This document shows, piece after piece, positions 36,473 to 44,232 of a stretch of DNA of 64,000 nucleotides. The notes under the pieces were generated by a model. That model saw only the letters and a program-made list of their open reading frames with translations. It had not been told where the DNA came from and did not search any database. This DNA comes from Tenacibaculum dicentrarchi (GTDB lineage: Bacteria; Bacteroidota; Bacteroidia; Flavobacteriales; Flavobacteriaceae). The stretch's first letter is position 1. Each line of letters begins with the position of its first letter. The DNA lies in contig NZ_OESZ01000047.1 in assembly GCF_900239345.1 (NCBI RefSeq), positions 52,943 to 116,942 on the forward strand, written 5' to 3'. The position numbers and the translations under genes were made by a program.

Positions 36473-39400
36473 TTAATTATTTTTTGCCAAGCGTAAAATA
36501 TCACCAAAAACACCTCTTGCGGTTACCTTTGCCCCCGCTCCTGCTCCTTGAATAACAATGGGTTTTTCGCCATAAGATTCCGTGTAAATTTCAAAAAGAA
36601 CATCCGAACCTTTTAAACTTCCCAAAACAGAATTTGTTGGCACAGAAACTAATTTCACCGTTAAATTTCCTTTTTCTTTTGATAAATCGCCTGATAAATC
36701 ACCTATATAACGCAATACATGATTGGGTTTTTGTGCGTTTTTTTTCTGCTGAAAAACAGTATTTAAAGCTTTTAAATTCGATAAAAAATCAGCCGAAGAA
36801 CTTTCTCTAAAATCTATTGGAATTAAATTTTCAATGGCAATATCTTCCAATTCATTTTTTAAATCTAACTCTCGTGCTAAAATCAATAATTTTCTAGCCA
36901 CATCGTTTCCGCATAAATCTTCTCTTGGGTCTGGCTCGGTAAATCCCTTGTCAATTGCTTTTTGAAGTATTTCAGAAAAGGCTACATCATCCGAAGAAAA
37001 AGTGTTAAATAAATAACTTAACGACCCCGAAAAAACGCCTCTAATTTTGGTGATATTTTCTCCTGAATCATGTAATAATTTAATCGTATCAATTAACGGT
37101 AAACCTGCACCAACATTGGTTTCATACAAATATGATTTATTATTTTTAGCTAAAGTATCTCTTAATTTTTTATAAAAATTATGCGATACGGTATTAGCTA
37201 TTTTATTAGAAGAAACCAAATCGAAACCAGCTTCAATTAACGATGTATAATTTTCAATAAATTGATGACTAGCCGTATTATCAACAGCAATTAAATTTTC
37301 TAAATGATGTTGTTTTGCAAAATCGATAATCGTATGTATAGCAGAAATTTCGGTGCTATTTTCTAAATCAATTTCCCAATTTTCATCAATTCCTTTCTGA
37401 TTTAACAGCAATTTTTTAGAACCTGAAATGGCAAAAATATTCAATTGAATTTTATTTCTTTCAAGAATTGAATTAGCATTTTCTATAATTTGATTAATTA
37501 AAGTTCCGCCCACTAAACCTTTTCCAAAAACGGCAATATTTATTTTTTTAGCAACGCCAAAAACTTGCCCGTGAATTACATTTAAAGCTTTATGTAATTG
37601 TTGTTTTTTAACAACCAAACTTACATTTTTCCCTGAAATCGTGTTATTAAATAGCAACGGAACAATTTGATTTTTAATCAAGGCATTATACGAATGATGA
37701 AATTCGCTTAAATCTTGCCCAATAATTGAAATCACCGAAACATCGGCTACAATTGAAATTTGATGTACATCTTTGGTATAAAAATCACTTTCAAATTCTT
37801 GCTCTAATGCCTTTATAGCTTCTTCGGATTTACTTTTATCAATCACCAAACCGATGCCTCTTTCCGAAGAACCTTGCGACACAATACTCACACTTATTTC
37901 TTTATTACTTAACGCTTTAAAAATACGCGCATCTACGCCAACTTTTCCTAATAAACCTCTTCCTTCAAAATTTAATAGAGCAACATTATCTAAAACAGCA
38001 ATCGATTTTATGCCTTTTGAAGTTGTTTTCGATGTAATTAAAGTACCTGAATCGTTGGGTTTAAACGTATTTAAAATCCGAAGATTGATATTTTTTTCCA
38101 ATAACGGACTGATTGTTTTTCCATGTAAAATAGTCGCTCCAAAATTGGCTAATTCATTTGCTTCAGAAAAAGAAAGCGTTTCTATTTTTTGAGCATCGGC
38201 AACCAAATCGGGGTTTGCGGTAAAAATTCCATCAACATGCGTGTAATTTTGCAATTCATCAGCATTTAAAAAATTCGCCAATAACGATGCTGTATAATTA
38301 CTTCCATTTCGTCCTAAAGTAGTAGTTTCTCCTTTTAAATTAGAGGCTATAAAACCTGTTACAATAGTTACTGTATTGTTATTTTTCTTAAAATATTTTT
38401 GTACATTTTCTTTTGATATTTTTATAATTGGCTGTGCATTTCCAAAATTTTCAGCTGTTTTTAATAGCTTTCTGGCATCGGTAATTTTTGCTGATATCCC
38501 TTTTTGCGTTAAAAGTTCAGTAACTGTTTTTGCTGATAAAATTTCTCCTTGTGCTAGAATTTCATCTTTTATTTTTGGGCTAAAATCACCTAATAAACGA
38601 ACTCCTTCGAAAAGTTTTTCTAAATGTGTAAATTCTGATGAAAAATCAAGCAGTGGCGTTAATTTTGATTGCTCAAATTTAAAAGCTTCAAACTGCTGTT
38701 TATAATTTTCATTTTTAGCAGATTTTTCTAAAATTTCTTCTAGTTGATTTGTGGCATTTCCTCTTGCCGAAACAACTACTGCTATTTTTTCTTGATTATT
38801 TATTTTTTCTTCAATAATAGAAATTACATTGCTAATTCCGTTATTTGACAACGATTTTCCTCCAAATTTGATTATTTTTATGTTCTTATTTTTTAATTTT
38901 GGATTAAAAATTGGGCTGATAATTTTATCCAATTGCTCATATTCCATTAAAAAAGCATCGTGTCCGTGTACCGAATTTATTTCATTATACGTAACATTAT
39001 CATGTACTAAAGCGAGTTCTTTTTGCGTTTCTCTATTTTCTTCGGCGGTAAAAAATAAATCAGAATCAACGCCAATAATATGAATATCGGCTTGAATTTT
39101 TTCTAAAACAGCTACTTTATTTTCATTGCTATTTTTGGTTACATCAATGGTTTTTAACAACTGATTCATTAATTTATAGGATGCCAATTGATAGCGTTCT
39201 TGTAATTTTTCGCCATGATGTAATAACCAACTTTCAACATTAAATATTTCAGAATTATCTTTTTTAGAGCGATGAAAACGTTCTTTAAAAGATTTTGGCG
39301 TTCGATAACAAAGCATTGCGTGCATGCGGGCATCATGCACAGGATTTTTTGAATTTACTAAAAATTGTTCTTGAATTTGACAATTGGCAATTAACCAATC

Positions 39401-39874
39401 CGTAGCTTTCCAATCGGTGGCAATTGGGATAAATTTTTGTGTTATTTCAGGATTTAAAACTGCCATTTCCCACGCAATTCCTCCGCCTAAAGAACCGCCA
39501 ATTAAGGCAAATAATTTTGTGATTTTTAGTTTTTCTAAGCCTTTTAAAAACAGCTTTGCAATATCTCTAGCCATAAAATTCTTATAATTTTCAATTAAAA
39601 AACCATCGTAGCCATTTCCTGGAATATTGAAACATAAAACTGTATAATTTGCCGTATTTATGGCTTTATTTTTTCCGATTAAATCTTTCCACCAGCCATT
39701 TTTTTGGTTTGCAACATTGCTATTTCCTGTTAATGCGTGATTGATTAAAACCACGGGTGCTGTGCCTAACTCTTTGCCAAAAACTTCATAACTTAAAGGG
39801 ATTTTTTCGAAAAAAAGTCCATTTTCTGTGGTAAAGTTGATAATATTTATCTGTAAAAGTTGCTGTATTAACAT
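36473..39874 (-). CDS. thrA: trifunctional fusion: homoserine acetyltransferase-like domain + aspartokinase + homoserine dehydrogenase
   Basis: 1133 residues. Residues 1-320: an alpha/beta hydrolase of the MetX type with HALTG near 46, nucleophile elbow GGSLGGG (Ser128), an Asp in IGVDSDLFF near 275 and His in HGHDAFLMEY near 306, so the catalytic triad looks intact though the domain is shorter than free MetX. Residues 330-750: aspartokinase beginning IIKFGGKSL, with ACT-like regulatory part. Residues 770-1133: homoserine dehydrogenase with NAD(P) motif IAVFGKGLVGGTLI and VGAGLPLIDTIKLL. One chain thus covers aspartate phosphorylation, homoserine formation and probably its acylation. It sits between metY (1 base) and metZ (19 bases). 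Confidence 0.92.
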   Translation of the reverse strand: MLIQQLLQINIINFTTENGLFFEKIPLSYEVFGKELGTAPVVLINHALTGNSNVANQKNGWWKDLIGKNKAINTANYTVLCFNIPGNGYDGFLIENYKNFMARDIAKLFLKGLEKLKITKLFALIGGSLGGGIAWEMAVLNPEITQKFIPIATDWKATDWLIANCQIQEQFLVNSKNPVHDARMHAMLCYRTPKSFKERFHRSKKDNSEIFNVESWLLHHGEKLQERYQLASYKLMNQLLKTIDVTKNSNENKVAVLEKIQADIHIIGVDSDLFFTAEENRETQKELALVHDNVTYNEINSVHGHDAFLMEYEQLDKIISPIFNPKLKNKNIKIIKFGGKSLSNNGISNVISIIEEKINNQEKIAVVVSARGNATNQLEEILEKSAKNENYKQQFEAFKFEQSKLTPLLDFSSEFTHLEKLFEGVRLLGDFSPKIKDEILAQGEILSAKTVTELLTQKGISAKITDARKLLKTAENFGNAQPIIKISKENVQKYFKKNNNTVTIVTGFIASNLKGETTTLGRNGSNYTASLLANFLNADELQNYTHVDGIFTANPDLVADAQKIETLSFSEANELANFGATILHGKTISPLLEKNINLRILNTFKPNDSGTLITSKTTSKGIKSIAVLDNVALLNFEGRGLLGKVGVDARIFKALSNKEISVSIVSQGSSERGIGLVIDKSKSEEAIKALEQEFESDFYTKDVHQISIVADVSVISIIGQDLSEFHHSYNALIKNQIVPLLFNNTISGKNVSLVVKKQQLHKALNVIHGQVFGVAKKINIAVFGKGLVGGTLINQIIENANSILERNKIQLNIFAISGSKKLLLNQKGIDENWEIDLENSTEISAIHTIIDFAKQHHLENLIAVDNTASHQFIENYTSLIEAGFDLVSSNKIANTVSHNFYKKLRDTLAKNNKSYLYETNVGAGLPLIDTIKLLHDSGENITKIRGVFSGSLSYLFNTFSSDDVAFSEILQKAIDKGFTEPDPREDLCGNDVARKLLILARELDLKNELEDIAIENLIPIDFRESSSADFLSNLKALNTVFQQKKNAQKPNHVLRYIGDLSGDLSKEKGNLTVKLVSVPTNSVLGSLKGSDVLFEIYTESYGEKPIVIQGAGAGAKVTARGVFGDILRLAKNN

Positions 39875-39875
39875 A

Positions 39876-41150
39876 TTATAATTTTAAAAAAGACGTTTTT
39901 AAATCATTTTTTAAATCATCAATATTTTCTAATCCTACGGATAAACGAATTAAATCGTTAGTAACGCCTGCGCTTATCTGTGCCTTTTCGCTTAACTGTT
40001 GATGCGTGGTACTTGCAGGATGAATAATTAAAGATTTCGTATCGCCAATATTGGCTAATAATGAAAATAATTTTGTAGTATCCGCTACTTTTTTAGCCGA
40101 TTCATAGCCTCCTTTTACGCCAAAAGTTACGATACCGCTTTGTCCTTTTGGTAAATATTTATCTGCTAATTTTTTATATTTGCTACTTTCCAATCCTGGG
40201 TAATTTACCCAAGCAACTTCTTCTTGGTTTTCTAACCATTTCGCTAATTCTAGGGCGTTTTCACTATGTTTTTTTATTCTGATTTCTAAGGTTTCCAATC
40301 CTTGGATAATATTAAACGCATTTGTTGGGCTTAATGCGCCACCAAAATCACGCAATCCTTCTAAAATTAATTTAAAAGTATAAGAAGATGCCCCTAAAAC
40401 ATCATTGTAAACCAGCCCATGATAGCCTGCGGAAGGTTCTGTAAATTCTGGAAATTTACCATTTGCCCAATTAAAAGTTCCTGCATCAATAATTGCTCCT
40501 CCTAAAGAAGTTCCGTGTCCGCCGATATATTTTGTTAACGAGTGAATTACGATATTTGCGCCGTGCTTAATTGGGTTTAACAAGGCTGGAGTTGCTACGG
40601 TATTATCGACAATAAAAGGAACTTCGGCGGTTTTTGCGTGGTTTGATATTGCTTTTAAATCTAACACATCTAACTTTGGGTTTCCTAAAGATTCTACAAA
40701 AAAAGCACGGGTATTTTCTTGTACTGCTTTGCCGAAATTATCAGGATTTGAAGCATCAACAAAAGTGGTTGTAATTCCTAATCGTGGCAGGGTAACGCTT
40801 AATAAATTGTACGTTCCGCCGTACAAACTGCTCGATGCTACAATATGGTCGCCTGCTTTTAACAAGGTTAATAATCCTGTTGAAATTGCCGATGTTCCTG
40901 ACGCGAAAACTACCGCACCAATTCCGCCTTCTAAACTCGCTAAACGGTCTTGTAAAATTTGATTTGTTGGGTTGTTTAATCGGGTGTAAATAAAGCCCAA
41001 TTCTTTTAATGAAAATAGATTTCCTGCATGCTCAGAATCGTTAAAAACATACGATGTTGTTTGGTAAATTGGTACAGCTCGTGTCCCTGCGGTTTGTGTT
41101 GCGTCGTGACCTGCGTGTAATGCGTTTGTTGCGAATTTTTGGGTACTCAT
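39876..41150 (-). CDS. metY: O-acetylhomoserine sulfhydrylase
   Basis: 424 residues, the longer O-acetylhomoserine aminocarboxypropyltransferase type. It makes homocysteine from O-acetylhomoserine and sulfide. The PLP lysine is in VIHSLTKYIGGHGTSLGG near residue 205; YTRLNNPTNQILQDRLASLEGG near 55 is the family start. First gene of the operon metY-thrA fusion-metZ and directly after a SAM-I riboswitch. The stop lies one base from the fusion-gene start. Confidence 0.93.
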   Translation of the reverse strand: MSTQKFATNALHAGHDATQTAGTRAVPIYQTTSYVFNDSEHAGNLFSLKELGFIYTRLNNPTNQILQDRLASLEGGIGAVVFASGTSAISTGLLTLLKAGDHIVASSSLYGGTYNLLSVTLPRLGITTTFVDASNPDNFGKAVQENTRAFFVESLGNPKLDVLDLKAISNHAKTAEVPFIVDNTVATPALLNPIKHGANIVIHSLTKYIGGHGTSLGGAIIDAGTFNWANGKFPEFTEPSAGYHGLVYNDVLGASSYTFKLILEGLRDFGGALSPTNAFNIIQGLETLEIRIKKHSENALELAKWLENQEEVAWVNYPGLESSKYKKLADKYLPKGQSGIVTFGVKGGYESAKKVADTTKLFSLLANIGDTKSLIIHPASTTHQQLSEKAQISAGVTNDLIRLSVGLENIDDLKNDLKTSFLKL

Positions 41151-41246
41151 TTTTCTTGTTTTTTGAAATAATTAAAATTAAAACAAAAGTTACCTACACC
41201 TATTATTTTGATGCGCTTACTCGAAAAATGTTATGAAGAAATAGAA

Positions 41247-41310
41247 CAATTACAGCGCTGTAATTGCTTTTTAGTTATCTATCCAATTTTAGATAAATGA
41301 ATCTAAAATT
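41247..41310 (-). promoter_or_regulatory. expression platform of the metY riboswitch (two hairpins)
   Basis: A perfect 10-bp hairpin AATTTTAGAT/ATCTAAAATT (41285-41310) overlaps the 3' strand of the riboswitch P1, so the two are mutually exclusive. It is followed by a perfect 20-bp palindrome CAATTACAGCGCTGTAATTG (41247-41266) with a broken T run after it, probably the terminator. About 95 further bases lead to the metY start. Confidence 0.55.
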
Positions 41311-41396
41311 AAGTAGAATTTAGCACCTTCTTTGACTTAAACAAAGGGTTGCTAAGGCTTCATAGGGTCTAATCCCTCCGCCTTTCTTGATAACAT
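41309..41396 (-). ncRNA. SAM-I (S-box) riboswitch upstream of metY
   Basis: On the minus strand the sequence carries AAGGCGGAGGGATTAGACCC, GAAGCCTTAGCAACCC and AAGGTGCTAAATTCTAC in the S-box order. It matches the metH riboswitch at 24848 in all core blocks but has a short P4 region. It would control metY, the aspartokinase fusion and metZ by SAM level. Confidence 0.87.
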
Positions 41397-41577
41397 TGTC
41401 AATAAGTTATTGAACTTTGTGAGCACAAATATTCAATTATTATATTTTAATATCCAAATTTATTTTACTTTTTATTTTTAAAATAAATTATTTCAGTTAC
41501 AAAATATCACTAAAATAGGCTTGTTATTTTAACGTAAAATCAAGCGTTTTTTTATCAAAAATAAAGAAGAATTATTT

Positions 41578-41664
41578 GAAGCATTTTCCCGCTTTCCGCA
41601 CTCGCTTCTGGCTAAAAAAAGCCAGAGAGCTCAAACAATTGCTACAATCGGGGCTAGGCATTTT
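41578..41664. repeat. REP-like dispersed repeat, family 2 (copy B)
   Basis: Minus-strand reading: CCTAGCCCCGATTGTAGCAA, TTGTTTGAGCTC, a hairpin TCTGGC/GCCAGA (41607-41626), then GCGAGTGCGGAAAGCGGGAA. Flanks match copies at 43821 and 58568, while the central hairpin differs in sequence. The rest of the gap 41397-41577 and 41665-41898 is A+T-rich with nothing recognisable. Confidence 0.75.
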
Positions 41665-41898
41665 GCACTATTTTTAAAGCAGTACATAACAGCATATATT
41701 TGCTAGATAAAAAAATTAAAAACCTCTTCAAAAACCAAATAAAAACAAGCCAAAAACAAAGAGAATTTCGTTCAAAATAACCTGCTTATTTTTAGTTGTT
41801 TTAGTTTATTTTTTCATAAATCTAACTACTTTTAATCGAAAAAAGTTTTTAAAAAAAAGAAAAAATCACTAAAAAATCGTTTTTTCACGTTTTATAAG

Positions 41899-42180
41899 AA
41901 CCTGTTTAAATTTCATCTAAAAAAATATAACAGAAAAATAATAAACTGAAATTCCCTTCAATTTCGCATCCTTATTTGCTGTAATTTTTAGTTTTTTTTG
42001 ATGATTATTGTCAATTCGAGTAATTTTAATGACTAAAAGGAATTAAAATTATATCGAGAATTTGAGTTCTTTTATATTGATGAATTTTAATTGTCTTTAC
42101 TATTAAATCAGTTCTCAAGACTATTTTTTTGAAGAAAAAAAATCACTCGAACTGACAGATTATTTAATTTTAAACAGGTT
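41899..42180. repeat. dispersed structured repeat, 282 bp (copy 3)
   Basis: Ends AACCTGTTTAAATTT and AATTTTAAACAGGTT; the body aligns along its length with the copy at 20816 (for example TAATGACTAAAAGGAATTAA and AAAAAAATCACTCGAACTGA). Relative to that copy the outermost pair changes from G-C to A-T on both arms together. The inner GTATCGAGAA stem is partly lost. Lies just after the FAD monooxygenase stop. Confidence 0.75.
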
Positions 42181-42203
42181 TTTATATTTATCAAAGTTTT
42201 ATA

Positions 42204-43661
42204 CTAACGGTTCAAATCGCGTCCTCTTGGTTCATTTCCTTCTTGAAGCACCACATCGGAATGTAAAAATTTCACAGCAACTGCCGAACCTTTTACTTTA
42301 GAGGCGCTTCGTGCTAACATTTCGGCTTCAAAATTGGTTAATACCCGTTTTCTAATTCCTTGTGTTCGCCAATTAGATAAAGCACCACACTCTTTTTTTA
42401 TAGTTCGGGCTAACGATAAAGCGTCTAATAATGCCTGATTTGCGCCCTGCCCTTTAAAGGGGCTCATTGGATGTGCGGCATCACCGATTAATGTTGTTTT
42501 TTCTGATTTCTCTAATGCTTCTGAACGTAGCAATTCTCGGTCGTACACTGGGTATCCTGATATTTTATCAGCGAGTGTAGCGGCTAAAATTTGAGGAATC
42601 GGCTCATGCCAAGCTGTTCGGCGGCAGGCTTCTTCTTTTAGGGCTTCTGCACCTTTTTTAGATAAAATTTTAGCATCTTGCTCTGGCATAGGAAAACTTA
42701 ATTGCCACATTACCGAATCGGCTGTATAAGGCATCATATAAATGCGCTCGTTACCATTTGCGGTTTGAAATACTGTTGCCGAATCTAACAACGGATTTTC
42801 TAATTCTTTTAAAGCGTCTAAAGGACAAATCCCTAAAATAACAATACACCCCAAATAGCGTAAAGGTAGGTTTTTATCACCTAATAATAGGGTTCTTACC
42901 GAACTACGAATCCCATCTGCGCCTACAACAATATCTGCTTCGGATGTTTTTATTTTTCCATTTACTTGAAAGGTTAATTGAACTTTTTCGGTTGTTGTTT
43001 TTTTATTTTCTTTAAAATTAATTAATTGATGCCCCCATTTCACTTGATTTTTATTTGTTAATTGTTCTAAAAGTTCAAAGCGTAAAGATTGCCTTGGAAT
43101 ATGAATATTTGTTCGTTTTGAAGGTTTATTCTTGGCAATATTTTCGACAGAATCCAACCATTTTCTCATGCCCCATTCGCCAATTATTTTACCTTCCGTT
43201 GTGTGAATAATATGTTTTGTAGAAACTACGCCTTCTTTTAATTTTAAAATACCCAGCGCTTGAATTGCTTTGCTTGCTTGTTGCAGGGTTAAGCCATAGC
43301 CTTGAGCTCGAGCATCGAAACTACTATCTCGTTCGTAAAGTGTAAAAGGTATTTGTCGATGTAAACAGGCTACTGCTAATGCCACGCCGCCAATACCACC
43401 GCCAATAATAGCTATATGCGGGTAATTTTCAAGTGGTTTTTTAGGTGGATTTGTTGTTTTTACCAATCCTGAACCACTACAATTTATACATTTAGCATAG
43501 CTTACTTTTGGAGCAATTGGCGCAATTAATGTAGGTTCAGTGACTGATTTAGCCAATGCTGTTTTATATTGAAATTTTGTTTTTTTACTGATTTTTCGAC
43601 GTTTTTTTCCTTCGCCTTTGCATTGCGTACAAATAATCCAATTAGTTACTGAATTTTCCAT
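42204..43661 (-). CDS. FAD-dependent monooxygenase with N-terminal DnaJ-like zinc finger
   Basis: 485 residues. Residues 1-65 have two CxxCxGxG modules (CTQCKGEG and CINCSGSG) separated by a basic stretch, the four cysteines of one DnaJ-type zinc site. From residue 78 follows a class A flavoprotein hydroxylase: IIGGGIGGVALAVACLHR for FAD, DIVVGADGIRSSVR near 245, and GDAAHPMSPFKGQGANQALL near 395. It would hydroxylate an aromatic or related small molecule with NAD(P)H and oxygen; the substrate is unknown. The single open frame shows a true fusion. No linked pathway genes. Confidence 0.82.
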   Translation of the reverse strand: MENSVTNWIICTQCKGEGKKRRKISKKTKFQYKTALAKSVTEPTLIAPIAPKVSYAKCINCSGSGLVKTTNPPKKPLENYPHIAIIGGGIGGVALAVACLHRQIPFTLYERDSSFDARAQGYGLTLQQASKAIQALGILKLKEGVVSTKHIIHTTEGKIIGEWGMRKWLDSVENIAKNKPSKRTNIHIPRQSLRFELLEQLTNKNQVKWGHQLINFKENKKTTTEKVQLTFQVNGKIKTSEADIVVGADGIRSSVRTLLLGDKNLPLRYLGCIVILGICPLDALKELENPLLDSATVFQTANGNERIYMMPYTADSVMWQLSFPMPEQDAKILSKKGAEALKEEACRRTAWHEPIPQILAATLADKISGYPVYDRELLRSEALEKSEKTTLIGDAAHPMSPFKGQGANQALLDALSLARTIKKECGALSNWRTQGIRKRVLTNFEAEMLARSASKVKGSAVAVKFLHSDVVLQEGNEPRGRDLNR

Positions 43662-43820
43662 ATTTTAACTTCTTCTTTCGCTGTGTTTTTTAGCAATTAT
43701 TGAAGGTGTAAAATTACATTTTTTACTTTTTAAAACGATATAAAATCAAATCGTTATGAATGTTTTATGGATTTTAATACCTAAGAAGGTTCTCGAACTC
43801 AAAATATCATCGAAGCACAA

Positions 43821-43917
43821 AACCCTAGCCCTGATTGAACGGCTTGTTTGAGCTCTTTTTTGTTTTTTTTCTTTTAAAAAATAAAAAAAGCGAGTAGTGA
43901 AAGCAGGTAACAGCTTC
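43821..43917. repeat. REP-like dispersed repeat, family 2 (copy C, most diverged)
   Basis: Shares CCTAGCCCTGATTGAA, CTTGTTTGAGCTC and AAAGCGAGTAGTGAAAGCAG with the copies at 41578 and 58568. The central part is a run of T and A able to fold back. It lies in the 571-base gap between the monooxygenase and the alpha-2-macroglobulin gene; 43968-44166 shows nothing recognisable. Confidence 0.65.
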
Positions 43918-43941
43918 AAAAAAATAATGCAAAAGCAAAAA

Positions 43942-43967
43942 AAATCGCCTAAATATTTAGACGATTT
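43942..43967. terminator. hairpin upstream of the monooxygenase gene
   Basis: AAATCGCCTAAA pairs with TTTAGACGATTT around TA with one internal mismatch. It has A/T runs on both sides and lies between REP copy C and the alpha-2-macroglobulin terminator. Confidence 0.45.
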
Positions 43968-44166
43968 AAAATAAAATTTCGGTATTGATAATCTAATATA
44001 GATGATATTTTATTTCGATAATACAATAATAATATGGATAATTCGAGTATTTTGATACTTTTAGAATAGCATTTTGACTTTCTACTCATTCTTGCTAAAA
44101 AATGTCTAAACAAACCCTTATAATAAAGAGAAAATCATCTTACATACTTAATTTCAAGCGATTAAA

Positions 44167-44204
44167 CAAAAACAGCACTATCAATATTGACAATGCTGTT
44201 TTTT
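44167..44204 (-). terminator. terminator of the alpha-2-macroglobulin gene
   Basis: AAAAACAGCA and TGCTGTTTTTT close a hairpin (with an inner TCAATATTGA palindrome) 29 bases after the stop codon, with T-rich ends in both directions. Confidence 0.75.
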
Positions 44205-44232
44205 AAGAAAAAATATGTGTTAAATAATTATT

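Noticed and set aside
37854..39083. Several 80-110-codon plus-strand frames opposite the aspartokinase fusion
   Set aside because: All are antisense shadows of the fusion gene with no start context, neighbours or motifs.
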